A stretch of 64,000 nt of DNA from Aspergillus flavus (lineage: Eukaryota; Ascomycota; Eurotiomycetes; Eurotiales; Aspergillaceae), in the NCBI RefSeq assembly GCF_009017415.1, contig NC_092403.1:2108001-2172000 (forward strand). Direction: 5' to 3'. The translations under genes were made by a program, and so were the position numbers. Numbering within the stretch: the stretch's first letter is position 1; each line of letters begins with the position of its first letter. This document shows positions 35,264-46,019 of this stretch, one piece after another. A model generated the notes under the pieces. It was given only the letters and a program-made list of their open reading frames with translations, was not told where the DNA came from and searched no databases.

Positions 35264-37503
35264 CTTGGACAAAAGACAAATAAAAAATAATGAAAGGAAA
35301 ACAAACGTCTAGTTTGTCGGTTAAGAAAGAAAGGAGTGAATAATACTAAAAAAGGAAGAACAGGAAGAATGAACGAATTGATATTGAAAGGTCAGCATGA
35401 TCTTGTCGATAACCACAGCTTAAATAGTTCTCCTAGCTCGACGGTGATCAAAGGAATGAAATTGAAGTAAAACCTTCAGTTTCATATTGATGTAGTCCCA
35501 TGTTACTCATAAATCCTATACGAAGTGCGCAGTGACCTTACCCCTAGGTGATAAGAGCCGAACCTTCCTTGTAGCTCAGGGCCCCTAGACCAAAACCCTG
35601 GACCCATACAGCATGATGTCTAGACTCATGACCTACGTGCGAGGCGCTCCGCCAATAAGCAATTACGGTTCGTAACGATATGGGTAAATCCACTACTATG
35701 TAGCTATTGCCCCACATGTGGAGGGTAACGACCTTCCTTTCAAGGCATAGAGTTGTCTTTTAGCGAGATAGCTACACACGGTTAAAGTCGGCCTGCCGTA
35801 CAACAAGTGTGAATGTTGCATGTGCAGGAGAGTAGGTCACCAACTATTCTAGTAGTTATGATATATCCGCAAGTCAGCTCGCACTGGCAGTATAAGACGA
35901 GATTCACTTGGAGAGCAATCACGGGCAGATTATGATTAGGCTAAAGGAGGTGGTCCTCCTGTTCAAGTATGAATGCCGAGGTGGCCAACCGATTACCCGC
36001 TTAATCCAGCAAAGCGGGGAATAAAAGTACGTGAGAACACTACGATGATCATGAAGAGACCGTTAGGATAAAGATGAAGTCCGAATGAGTGCAGTTGTCA
36101 ATCTAGCAGGTCTACCAAGGTTAGGCCGGCATTAGGCACGTACATAGACAGAAACACAAAGGTATGTTTTTCAGACTTCAATGGACAAATGAAGCAGAAG
36201 CGTGTCATTTCCACATTCGAGTCTTGTTCGAGGAAGCGCCTTAGCCCCTTCCCTTGATCTGAGCGGGAAGTTAAAGTTAGAAACGGATTTATGTAGGGCT
36301 AGTGGGGTTTCCGATTCGGGTCTAGATAGACGGAGCGAAGAAGATTAGTGATCTTGTCAGAAAGACCTGAAACCGCCGTCTTATAGCCATCGGATAGTTC
36401 TTAATCCGCCAACTGCCGAGTCAGAACCGAAAGTCTGCTCAGTGAGAGCTTCACCGGCAAGAGGGGGGTCCACTTTGTCTTATGAGGATCACTGCACACA
36501 ACTCGATTCGTATTGTGAATTTTCTCCTGAGACCATGGATTCCATTGTACTTCCTTCGCTACGATGTGGCTTAGGAGCACAGGCATAGCTGCAATTCTAA
36601 CGTGCAATTTGACACATTTGTGTATCGCTAGCAGCAGTAATCAGTATAACTGTAGGTATGGGTTCAGAAAAGGCCCTATAGCGACACTCTTTGGAGTTAT
36701 CTGGACGAAATAATACAACCACCTCCTATGACATGTTACTGCGTCTAGCCGTAGGATATAATACATAATGGACTTTGTCCTATTGGCCAGACCTAAAGTA
36801 CCTCGAGCTATGGCACGATTTAGGCTCTGTCCGAGCGGAAAATGGCTCCGTACCCGCCGTCTCAACGGAAACTTTGAGATAGCCTTGAGATCATAGAATC
36901 CTATATTATGACTAACGGTTTGCCTAATTTTAACCAGATTTAATCTCCGGTCTATCTATAAACAAAGGTCTGTCCATGGCTGACTCCTACCAGATGCACT
37001 GATCTCTGCGGGTGTCCTTCGACACATGAGCTCCTCTTGGCGCTTGATTGCCTCGGTAGTCATGGACTCATGAACAATGTAGTTATGGAGTATTGATGTT
37101 TTTGATGGTTGGCTAGTCCACAGACTCAAGCTGGACCCACTTGATCAGGGTCTCGAGGCACCGTGAGTTCTAAATGTTTCGAACTTGTGGGCCCTGTAAC
37201 CGAGCGATTTCCTTTTCTAGTAATTGCGGGCTGAGTGAAACGACTCAATCTACCAATAATCGAGTTGAAAGGTATAAAACATGAGACAGCCACTTATCAT
37301 AGGAAGAATAAGCGAGTTCGAGCGCTCAATGTGGAAAAGTTTGTACTAAGGTAGCTTTGCTATCTAGTCCCTGGACTACGGCAGAAAGTGGAGTCAGGGC
37401 AGATTGTATGCCGATGCTGAGCTGAAGTCTTGACTTGCTGAGGGTATCCACAGCACAACCCGTTGACAGACTTCTTTTAGTTAGTCTGTCCGATAATTGC
37501 CCG
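35264..37503. other. Long intergenic region between AA9 and GH62 loci
   Basis: About 2.2 kb. The left part is the AA9 promoter, with an A/G-rich leader. The remainder shows only short frames without family resemblance. No RNA gene or transposon terminus was recognised. Confidence 0.4.
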
Positions 37504-38552
37504 TTAACAGGCTGAATTGGCCTGGGTCAGGAGCCCAAGTTTCCACGGCATGGCATTATAATCGCCACTCGCGTTTGGATCCACGCCCTGGTAAAGATAG
37601 CATAGATTACAGGGGGTAATGGCCATGGTCTTGTCAACATTTGTGCGCACCATCTCCCCATGGCTGATACTCTTAGTCCAGGCCGGAGCGCTAAACTTGG
37701 CATTGTTGGACTGCGCAAAGGGGTTCGCCTCCGTGTCGGCAAGACTGGTCCAGGTACCAGAGAGACTCGTGGAAGTCCAGGAACGGAAGTATCTCGCACT
37801 GTCCCTGCCGATGGCCTCAACGAGAAGAAGGTACTCACCGTCGCCGGTGCTGTATACAATGGATACCTCAAATAAGGCATATGCATTCGTGCCTTGCAGC
37901 GCGATGACGGTATTTCCCATAGCGTTCGGAAAGCTCCCGAGAGAGGTCTGAGAGCGGGAGAGAAGACCATTATCGTCCGATGGAAAAAGATAGCAGTCGG
38001 ACGAATCGCGAATCGTCCACATGTCAACCCAATTTCTGTTAGCTATGTTCTCCGAAATGATACTGGGCATGGTGTCGAAGAAATTCTTGGGCGCACTCCA
38101 CCCATCAGGATTGCTGATGTCGGAGTTGGTGGAGTACGCAGCGTTACCATTTTGGTAGACAAGGCACCACACCACAGCTTGTGTGGCTCAAAGTAGAAGA
38201 CCTAAGGAGTGGCGCGATAGCCTGTCCCGATGGGGCCTTGATCAAGGTAGTGGAATGTTGCCGAGTTGGCGTCATTGAAATCGGTAAAACTGAGGTAAAC
38301 TAGGTGATAACCGGCTTCCTTGGCTGTGCTAGCAAAAACGTGGTAAACGCCACCGACTTCGACGATGGACGGGTCTTTGATTCCAGCAAGGTCGTAGTTA
38401 TCGTTTTTTGGGCTAATAAGAGGACCACTCGAACTCCATTCGAAGCTCTTGGGCAGACTGGCCTTCGTCACGGAGTCTTTCCGAATACTAGCCGAAAGCA
38501 CGTTGACAGCTGCGAGGCAGACTGAAATGACGGAAAGTCGAAGTGACAGCAT
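37504..38552 (-). pseudogene. GH62 alpha-L-arabinofuranosidase, inactivated by a TAG and a 5-bp duplication
   Basis: GH62 enzymes remove arabinose side chains from arabinoxylan. The reverse-strand ATG at 38552 begins a signal peptide (MLSLRLSVISVCLAAVNVLS). The N-terminal half contains the catalytic-base motif GIKDPSIVEVGGVYHVFAS. After GYRATP the codon is TAG (38204-38202) where homologues have Gln before VFYF. The frame then continues VFYFEPHKLW. Next, TGTGG occurs twice in tandem (38176-38172, 38171-38167), which shifts the frame by 5 nt. From there the sequence is fully conserved in another frame: CLVYQNGNAAYSTNSDISNP, WVDMWTIRDSSDCYLFPSDD, ALFEVSIVYSTGDGEY (acid Glu) and the end PWKLGLLTQANSAC. 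No intron explains the lesions, because the affected segment is conserved in the family. Confidence 0.88.
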
Positions 38553-39535
38553 TGTTTCACTTAGAAAGGTCTTAGAGAAGAAGAAGTACAAGTGAGATAG
38601 CAGGTGATCATTGAGTTTAGCATTCTTCTTTGAGTAGTAGCTTACGGCAAACGTGTATATTCTCCATCAATAACAGTCCTCAAGGAAACGGAGCTCTGCA
38701 GTAAAGGACGAGGGTATCAGGCTGAATCACGAAATCCTGGGTCGCTTCTGTCTGAGTTTAGGCAATAGGGGGGACTCTCTTCATGCATTATAGTGTGAAG
38801 GACGCCCAATGAAGTACGCTCTCAAGCAGTCGTTCAATTGGACAATATATCATTACTAAAAACACTTGCTTTACTCGCCTGGACTTTCCTTTCCGAAGTC
38901 CCCCGACACATGAAAATTTCATAGATTAGCTCCTTGATGTCCAGCTGGGTACATGCGCCATTTAACATCATTGTATGAGAAGGACGGGGACTGCGAATAC
39001 CCTCTAGCAGCTATAATATACAATACAGAAACAACTCCCACCGTACGAGACGATGCAAGTATGGCACCGTTGTATTTCTCTGAAAAAGGAGAAAAAATAA
39101 TCTTAAATGCCCGAAGCAAAAGCGTAAAGGCTGTGGGCTTGATGGTCCCGTGAGCCCAAATCTTCTCCAGACCTTGTCCGGCGTTGATTGGAATACCAGC
39201 ACTCACTGCTCGAGTCTGACCATTTTTGACATATCAGGGGTAGCCCGATCACATGTATGCCTGAATACATGCTATGACACTCTGCTGCGAGAGTAGTGCT
39301 GCCCAGACAAACGGACTTTTGCCATTTCAAGGGTAAAGCAGGAATGAAAGTCATGCCACTAGAGCTGATACCTCAATAATCATCTGCATCCATAGATGCA
39401 TGCCAAGTGGAGCTCTAACCGGTCAAGCAGGAAAGCGCCTGTAAGCTATTAGTCAATGTCTCCACAGCACCTATAGCACGAAATTGAATCAGCCAAGGTA
39501 AATCTCTAATACAACGTACTTGAATAATACCTGCT
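38553..39535. other. Intergenic region with doubtful reverse-strand frames
   Basis: GH62 promoter side and about 600 bases carrying two overlapping reverse frames (38919-39206 and 39103-39354). They do not resemble a known family, and I could not join them by a credible intron. Confidence 0.35.
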
Positions 39536-40105
39536 TTATTTCGGGCCCCTTTCTTCGTCCGGTTGACGCTCTCTACCGGTCAATCCAGCATTTGTATAGG
39601 TATCCGGCTGATTTCTTTCAATAATCTCTCCAGCAAGATCATACCGTCTCATCACATCTTCCAGTAGAGAGTCAACCTCATCCCTCGAGAACCTCCTGTT
39701 CCTGTACTGCAACATGGTCCTCTTCTGCTCAATATACTCCCGAACCCTCCTGAGCTCTAGCATATTTTTCCGGGGTCGCTGAGGAAGGCCCCTACCTTTG
39801 AGAAGAGCTATAAACCCAGCAATGACAGTGTTAATGGCGCCTAACACGGTTATTGCAATCAAATGTTGGCCCCCAAACGGTCCAAGAGCAGTTATGGTTG
39901 CCCCGACCATTACTTGCACAATCGCAAGTAAGTTGAAGAACGTGCTAACAAAACGGTACTGCCACCATTCGTGGGATTCTTCATGGACCAGCTTCTTGTA
40001 CAGTTTATCTGTTGCATCTGTGAATGTTTGGTAACTTGGTGCTTCCTCTGTGGATAGGCCTGCGTGTGTCGGTTGTGAGCTAGGTGTGTTATTTGCATTC
40101 GACAT
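39536..40105 (-). CDS. SLATT-type two-transmembrane protein (fungal SMODS/SLOG-associating family)
   Basis: A 189-residue protein if started at the ATG at 40105. The open frame extends upstream to 40318, but that part has no recognisable features. Two closely spaced hydrophobic helices (FFNLLAIVQVMVGATITALG and AITVLGAINTVIAGFIALL) are preceded by an amphipathic segment with HEWWQYRF. They are followed by a basic stretch (RPRKNMLELRRVREYIEQKR) and a helical tail ending in a charged, Pro-rich end. This order matches the fungal SLATT domain, related to the bacterial two-TM effectors associated with SMODS nucleotide cyclases and SLOG sensors. In bacteria these are predicted pore-forming suicide effectors. 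A role in fungal cell death is inference. Confidence 0.75.
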   Translation of the reverse strand: MSNANNTPSSQPTHAGLSTEEAPSYQTFTDATDKLYKKLVHEESHEWWQYRFVSTFFNLLAIVQVMVGATITALGPFGGQHLIAITVLGAINTVIAGFIALLKGRGLPQRPRKNMLELRRVREYIEQKRTMLQYRNRRFSRDEVDSLLEDVMRRYDLAGEIIERNQPDTYTNAGLTGRERQPDEERGPK

Positions 40106-41072
40106 ATTGTAATTTGCTGAAACCAATGATAGATTGACGAAAGCAGGATGGTGTTTTTGTGCAGAAGGCTCGAGAGTCTCAGCGTCAAATCTTAGGCACC
40201 TATGAGTGGAGACAGCTACGCAACCTTTATAAGTCCTCTTCATATCGATATTCCCTCGGGAACAGGGGCTGCAAATGGCGATCGACTGACATATGCTACA
40301 TGGTTTTACTGTCTTCATGCGATAAGAGAAACTTAGGACGGGATTGGCTTAGCGAACTTCCAGACCTACCGAGACCCTCCTGGGCTTGGGGTGCCCATGG
40401 TACGCTGAAGTCAATCCACAATAAGGTTATTTTATATCATACTTTTATCTTCAAGCCCCGCAGTGATCGGGAACCTAGGTATCTTGCTGATGTCAGACGT
40501 TTAGGCTCATATGATACATGAAACGGATGCTGCCAACTGTTGTACAGTTGCTATTGTTGCAAAGCCCTCTTCTGTTCTCTTCTCTTCTCTCCTTCTTCTT
40601 CCTTCATCTCTGTTTCTGGTGGGAAAAATGAAAGGGGGCCATAGCATTTGCGGAGCTTATCTGCGAAAAGCCAAGGATCGAAGATATCGAACGATCTACT
40701 AGGTCTAGCCGATTTAGGCCATGCATAATATGTTGTTTCGCCGGGCGACTGTCGACATAATGGCATCGCTCAACTCAGGATACGACTTCATGCGATGTGT
40801 CACCCGCAGCAGACTGATAAAATATTGGTTCAGTCTAACCCTAAGCCAAGCGCACCATTCAGCCCAGATTCACACTCATATGATCTCGTAAATGACAGCC
40901 CCTTCGTATCAATCGACATTCTACAGGATACTCAGCAGACTGATATGTAAAGATCAAACTAACATACAACACGTTGTAAAATGTTCCCAGGGATTTGCCC
41001 TACTGTGGTATATACTCACGCCATTATAAATCCATCTTGGGTATCCAATAAACGCCAATACTGAAATCAAAT
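40106..41072. other. Intergenic region
   Basis: About 1 kb between the SLATT-type gene and the second rhodopsin-domain gene. It includes a pyrimidine-rich TTCTCTTCTC tract near 40572-40600. No gene or RNA is evident. Confidence 0.4.
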
Positions 41073-42272
41073 CTAAGAGGCATCATCCCCATTAACAGCA
41101 ACTTTTGTACTCCCTCCCATTAACGCGAACTCATCCCCGAATCGCTTATTGTCCCATTCTCTGTCGCTCCTACCACCCGATTCATTCTTCGCGGCACTGG
41201 ATATTCTATGCATCCTATAGTTTGCCGGTGGACCATCGGAATGATCTGTACTCCACGAGAAGGAACAGCATAGAGTCCGTAGCAGGGGTCGAAGAGTGGG
41301 TAAACAGGCGCAGATGATTCCGACACAGGGCTCGACGAAGGTCCAGGTTGCGGCTTCCATTACGGAGTCTATACGGTTGAGATATTAGTTGAGAATAAAT
41401 GGATTCGAGGAATAAAGGAAACAGACATGACGTATCCATAGTTTCGAAGATATCGAGGGTAACAACTCGCATAATGCTCGCGACACAGACACTGGATTCA
41501 TTAGCTTTCAACCTTCACCGATAAAATATACTAAAAGACGTACAATCCACCGAGAAGGAATATCCCCAGAATAGTCAGCTTCTGCGACAGCCGTAGTTGA
41601 AGTTGTAGAACCATCGGAATCGGTAAAGCGAGAATAACCACATCAATGAGTAGATTAGAGATCGCATTGCCGAAGAAAAATTGTTTCGGGTCGATACAAG
41701 TTCCTTCTAACGTCTTGTTCCAGTTCAAGGCAATCGGGCGACATTGAAGAAGGACGGTAATAAAGACCGCGAGACACCATGATACGACTAGACCGCCGGT
41801 GATGAGGCTCGCGATTCTGAAATTGCGAACGCTGAAGATCCGGCGGTAGAGTAGGAGGATTGAGATTTTGATCGAGGGGATGAGGAGGGTATATGAGATT
41901 TCGTTGGCGAAGAAACACTGCAATTGTCGTTAGACTTGAATCACAGTTGAACGCCCGCAGATACTCGCCTTTTGGAAGATGATCTTCTCCTGGATACTCA
42001 GTTCGTCCATGTGTTTTCCTAGCCCGCCATCTCGGGCCCCTATACACGATCAGCCATGTACAATCTCGTCGCAATATGGGAAACATACAAACAACAGCTT
42101 CTCCCAGCATGCTATAAGCAAGAATAATCGACACACAGATGACATAGTCATCCATTCCCAAAGTAGTTCTCATCCATCGCGCAACGATCCGAAAACCGAC
42201 CACAATCGTGGACAGCGCAACGAGCACAGCACTGACCGTGATGTAGGTTTTCCCACGGTCATTAGCACCCAT
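41073..42272 (-). CDS. Fungal rhodopsin-domain integral membrane protein (second copy), with a GC-AG intron
   Basis: Same broad family as the protein at 27440-28932 but clearly diverged. Reverse-strand exons are 42272-42089, 42039-41969, 41917-41544, 41491-41427 and 41368-41073, giving 329 residues. Family motifs are GMDDYVICVSIILAY, WARDGGLGKHMDELS (spanning intron 1), EISYTLLIPSIKISILLLYR, CRPIALNWNK, ISNLLIDVVILALPIPMV, VCVASIMRVV and PCVGIICACLPTLRPLL. Intron 2 (41968-41918) has donor GCGAGT instead of GT. No GT site keeps the frame and the QKCFFANEI junction. An in-frame upstream ATG at 42392 would add 40 atypical residues. Confidence 0.85.
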
Positions 42273-43394
42273 AATGGGACGAAAAAGCGTTTGCCAGAGG
42301 ATGAATGCGTTGTTGTCGTCGCTGTATATACATAACCGTATTCGCCGGCCAAACGACGGCAAAATTTCGCAACCTCGTCGGACGTGAGCCAAGGTTTGCT
42401 TGATTGCTTGACGTACTATTTAAACCCACATGGACCCCGTACTCCGCTAGGATTGGTATGTGGGTAACATTTTAAGATAAGATTGAGTGTGAATTAGCTG
42501 TTTTTGAAGCTTGAAGGGTTTCACTTCACGTTTGTGTCGCTATTATCCAGGGGCTCGCGCCACCAGGGTTATGTGCATATGAACAGGGATTCGTATCAAA
42601 AGTGCCTTACTAGGAACTGTTAGCTACCAGGGGTCTTGGAAAACGAGTACTTTAAATGCCTAAAGAATTACATGTGCGTGCGAATGCCCAAGTATGAGGA
42701 CTTGTTTCCGGCAGACCCGCCCGCAGGGATCTTCATCCTGGTGGCTCGATGTGCGCATACTTCGTACCATTAAGGTGGGATTTGTGCTTAGACTAGTGGT
42801 ATTCCTCTGACGCTAGAGTCCTAGACTTGGCAGATTGTGCGGGATGGTTTATAAATGATTAATCTCAAATTCCGCGGCAACGGTTCACCCATCTCGAGCT
42901 GTGGGATCTACAAGAACGCAACGCTCCTAACATATAAGCTACTAGAAGAGAGAAATACTATCGGTGAGTACTATGAGAATGAGACATAAGGCATGGGTCT
43001 CTCTGGCGCACAATGGCATATGCTAACAATAGAAAATAGAACAGGCTATCGAACCAAATGCTTCAGGAGAAAAGCAGAAAGCAGTACACAGGAAATAGAC
43101 TACCCCCAAAGTCTGGAACCGGTCAAACCAAACACGCAAGATTAATCAAATAAACTTCGATCCTGGCTCTGCAGGATCGGACGGAGTGGGTCGGGCACAG
43201 AACGAAATTGAAGCCTTCCCGATGCCGATTGGCCTGGGATGCCGTTGGTTACATCGGACCCATTCCTCACCCCCAAGCCGTTGTATCAACCCACGAAATG
43301 TCTCAAACTAAGCAGGATCTATTCGAACCTTGGGAGTAGACCCCGCCAACCCTTCTCGCATACCGTGTTCCATGCGGTTAGGCTACCTCCTAGT
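42273..43394. other. Intergenic region
   Basis: Promoter of the second rhodopsin-domain gene and 3' flank of the hydrolase gene. No coding or RNA signal was recognised. Confidence 0.4.
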
Positions 43395-44175
43395 TCATTG
43401 GGATGCAATCTTTAGCACCAGCTTGGCAGTCTCTTCCGGCATGCTGAGGAACGGACTGTGGCTCGCTGGTAGCCTCTCGACGTCTATATCCACTCCCACC
43501 TTCCGCACGTTTCCGATCATCATCTCCTGAACCATGGGAATGAGGGCAGCATCTTGTTCGCACACAATGTATGTGGCGGGGATGCTGCGATACGCCTCGT
43601 TTGAGATCGGGTCGAACTGGGCGGATTTTGGGTGGACCACTAGCTTCTTGGCCCATGCAGCGGCTTCCTCAGCGGGAAGGTCGTTGAAAAAAAAGGTCGC
43701 TGGGTCAGGGACAGTCAACATCCCCTTTTCATCCTAGAAATGCTTATTAGCGAGTGCATATCAGTTAAGGTAAGCGACTACCTACATCGATTGTTATGAA
43801 AGGAGGCAATTGGCCGCCGAACATACCCGCGAGGCTGTTGCCACTAGGGGGTATAAAAGCAGTCATGTAGATCAGACGTTTGATCGCCAGTCCGTCTAGG
43901 GCATCAGTGCCAACAATTCCGCCATAGGAGTGCATGACCGCGACAACAGACTTCCCATCGTCAATGAGCGACTGTGCCGTCTGTCGGATGAGCGCCACGT
44001 CATCCGCCAATGTCTTCGTCGGGGGTACATCATTGTTGCAGGTTAGAAGGCGAGGACAGACTGCTTCGTAGCCCAAGTCTTCAAACGCCCTGCAGAACGG
44101 GGCATAAAATTCAGGGTGATGCCATGCCCCGTGAATGACAAGGATGGTAGGGCGAGTAGTAGTTGTAACAGTCAT
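43395..44175 (-). CDS. Alpha/beta hydrolase (esterase-like)
   Basis: Cytosolic hydrolase of the alpha/beta fold, of unknown substrate. It resembles plant-type salicylate/methyl-ester esterases and fungal AB-hydrolase proteins. Reverse-strand exons are 44175-43786 and 43733-43395, giving 242 residues. An alternative ATG at 44187 adds four. The oxyanion strand reads ILVIHGAWHHPEFY, and the nucleophile elbow is VAVMHSYGGIVG (Ser in HSYGG). The acid is probably in YIVCEQDAALIP and the catalytic His in LPASHSPFLSMP near the end. The intron donor GTAGGT follows ITID, with acceptor TAG before DEKGML. No signal peptide. Confidence 0.88.
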
Positions 44176-44338
44176 GTTGGTCCGCAAAAGTTTGTCTCAA
44201 ACGTGGGACAGAGGTGGAAAGGTCCTGCATGTAAGTGTTATTCGGGGCCTTGAAGACTATTTTATCTCGGACAAATTGGTTCGTCGCAGCCAGATGAGAC
44301 ATCAGTGGAGTCTGTTGGTAGGGGATTCCGTCTGGCGG

Positions 44339-44378
44339 CCCTAAGTGTTCTAGCGGCCGCTAGGCGGAACACTTAGGG
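44339..44378. repeat. 40-bp nested palindrome with 12-bp perfect arms
   Basis: Left arm CCCTAAGTGTTC (44339-44350) and right arm GAACACTTAGGG (44367-44378) are exact reverse complements. Between them sits the 12-bp palindrome TAGCGGCCGCTA (44351-44362), which includes a NotI-type site. It may be a transposon or MITE terminal remnant or a DNA hairpin. No second copy was noticed in the window. Confidence 0.7.
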
Positions 44379-45055
44379 AGAATTTAGCTTTACTTAGGGA
44401 GAGTAATCATCAATTCAAGATCCAATCATAAAGAGGGCACCTTCCTGTTAACTTAATGTCCCTAATTGAAAGCCCCTCCTACAGCCTTTTTACTAAGCTA
44501 CTACTAAGTTCGCCTAGTGATCTAGGACTCCGAGTCATGGAGATATTTGAGGACTTCAAACCCAGAAGCCTGGGTTATGGGCACTAGATATCCGATCCGC
44601 ATGGACTTTGCAACAGTACTATCTATGTTTTCTTTTGATATCTCTCTTTACTACTAATAGTATAGATAACGTAAAATCGCTTATATACCCATGTCAAAAC
44701 CAGGTTATACCTCGCTGAACTATACAACTAGTGTTGATCGAATGTTCAGAGCACAGATCAGTTGTTGAATAAGCCACCGAGCAGAAGTCAATGAGGAGAT
44801 GCATATTGATCTACCGCAAATATGCCCACGCCACGGGTTAAATAGTGCTATCATCCGTTTCATTCTTGGATCTAATTTCTTTACCAGTTCTTCTATAGCC
44901 CATGGTAAGAGTCAACCGAAAACAGTGAGGTTCCTGAAACCATAAAATTTATTGAGTGAGATCGCCGGCGGACAAATTAGCATAAACTATCACTTAGAAG
45001 ACGTAGGTTTAACACAGCTACAGGAAGTGACATAGAAAGCAGATACTCGTCTCGA
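44379..45055. other. Intergenic region
   Basis: About 680 bases, AT-rich, without recognisable genes. It could be part of a degraded mobile element adjoining the palindrome, but no terminus or transposase trace is visible. Confidence 0.3.
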
Positions 45056-45298
45056 TCAGCCTCCAGGATTGTGGCGCTTGATGAAATCCTCCATACTGTG
45101 GGGAATGAGCTGACTGACGGTTTGTTTCTCCACTAGACTGTTTTTCAAGTACCGGTTTGACGGTGCCGGGATTTCCTTTCTATGAATAGAGGCGTATATA
45201 TGTTTAAGTGTCAATAGTATGCGGTCGTATGAATAATAATAAGTCCTATCACTACTTCCCCATGGCGACGTGCCTGGAAATGCTGGAGAAAAACACAT
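45056..45298 (-). CDS. Uncharacterised small open frame, 80 codons (doubtful)
   Basis: Reverse-strand frame starting MCFSPAFPGTSPWG and ending in a plausible hydrophilic stretch (VEKQTVSQLIPHSMEDFIKR). The N-terminal cysteine and Pro-rich start are not a signal peptide. It sits alone about 200 bases from the Nis1-like gene's stop and could be a terminal exon of a decayed gene. Confidence 0.2.
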   Translation of the reverse strand: MCFSPAFPGTSPWGSSDRTYYYSYDRILLTLKHIYASIHRKEIPAPSNRYLKNSLVEKQTVSQLIPHSMEDFIKRHNPGG

Positions 45299-45489
45299 AG
45301 ATTAATAATAGGCGATCTTATAGCTAACGGATTCTCCGCAAATTTCAAATCACAATAATCAAGACCGACAATCCCAAAATAAAAGCCACGAAATTAAATC
45401 CAAAGAAAATTAATGAATGAATATACAACTCGCCAGTCCCGCGAAGAGCCTATACAAGCAGGAACAAGCAGACAACCTCCACACAAAAT

Positions 45490-46019
45490 CTAAGCAACAA
45501 CAACAGTCTGATTGAGCAGGTCTAAATATGGCCATGCGCTCGCCTGTAAATCGACCAAGTTAGCTCCTTAATCTCATCGATGCGATCGTGGGAGGTTAGC
45601 GCTTACCCCGACAATTGCCACATGGGCGACGTTGATCTGTGCGTCTCCCTTGGCTATGGAGTCTGGGATCGTCACGGTGAAGTTCTGATAAGGAGGCGAG
45701 CTATCGTGGTACTCGGGCTTGAAGGGCCCGTTATAGAGCAGAGTGCCCAGTGTGTCTTTCGGAGCCATGCAGGGTCTTTCGGGGCAGGATGCCACGCCAA
45801 TTGCGACACCCATCTCCTCGGAACCAGTTAAAGAGTTCTAATACGGCAGTTAGTCTCAGCTATAGCTGTGGGATGCTGGTCCATACTTACCGGGCGCTGA
45901 ACCTGAACAACTAGATTCTCTCCTGCAGTGATCTCCTGGTCTTTCTTAGGAAGTCCAATGAAAGCATTCTGCGCCGAGACGGCGGCGGCAAGAAAAGCGA
46001 TAAAGTAAGGGGCCTTCAT
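45490..46019 (-). CDS. Nis1-like small secreted protein
   Basis: Reverse-strand exons are 46019-45891, 45837-45607 and 45543-45490, giving 137 residues. The signal peptide is MKAPYFIAFLAAAVSAQ. The mature protein has a beta-rich pattern: PKKDQEITAGENLVVQVQRP, GVAIGVASCPERPC, TLGTLLYNGPFKPEYHDSSP, PYQNFTVTIP, INVAHVAIVGASAWPYL and the terminal LNQTVVVA. This order resembles the Nis1 family, named after a Colletotrichum secreted protein that induces cell death in plants. Members are widespread in ascomycetes, saprotrophs included, so a role in pathogenicity should not be assumed. Only two cysteines are present, probably one disulphide. All three exon junctions keep phase 0. Confidence 0.75.

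Noticed and set aside
34367..35290. 307-codon forward open frame
   Set aside because: Antisense to the AA9 gene, whose copper-brace residues and CBM1 are unmistakable.
38919..39354. Two overlapping reverse frames as a spliced gene
   Set aside because: No consensus donor/acceptor joins them and neither resembles a known family.
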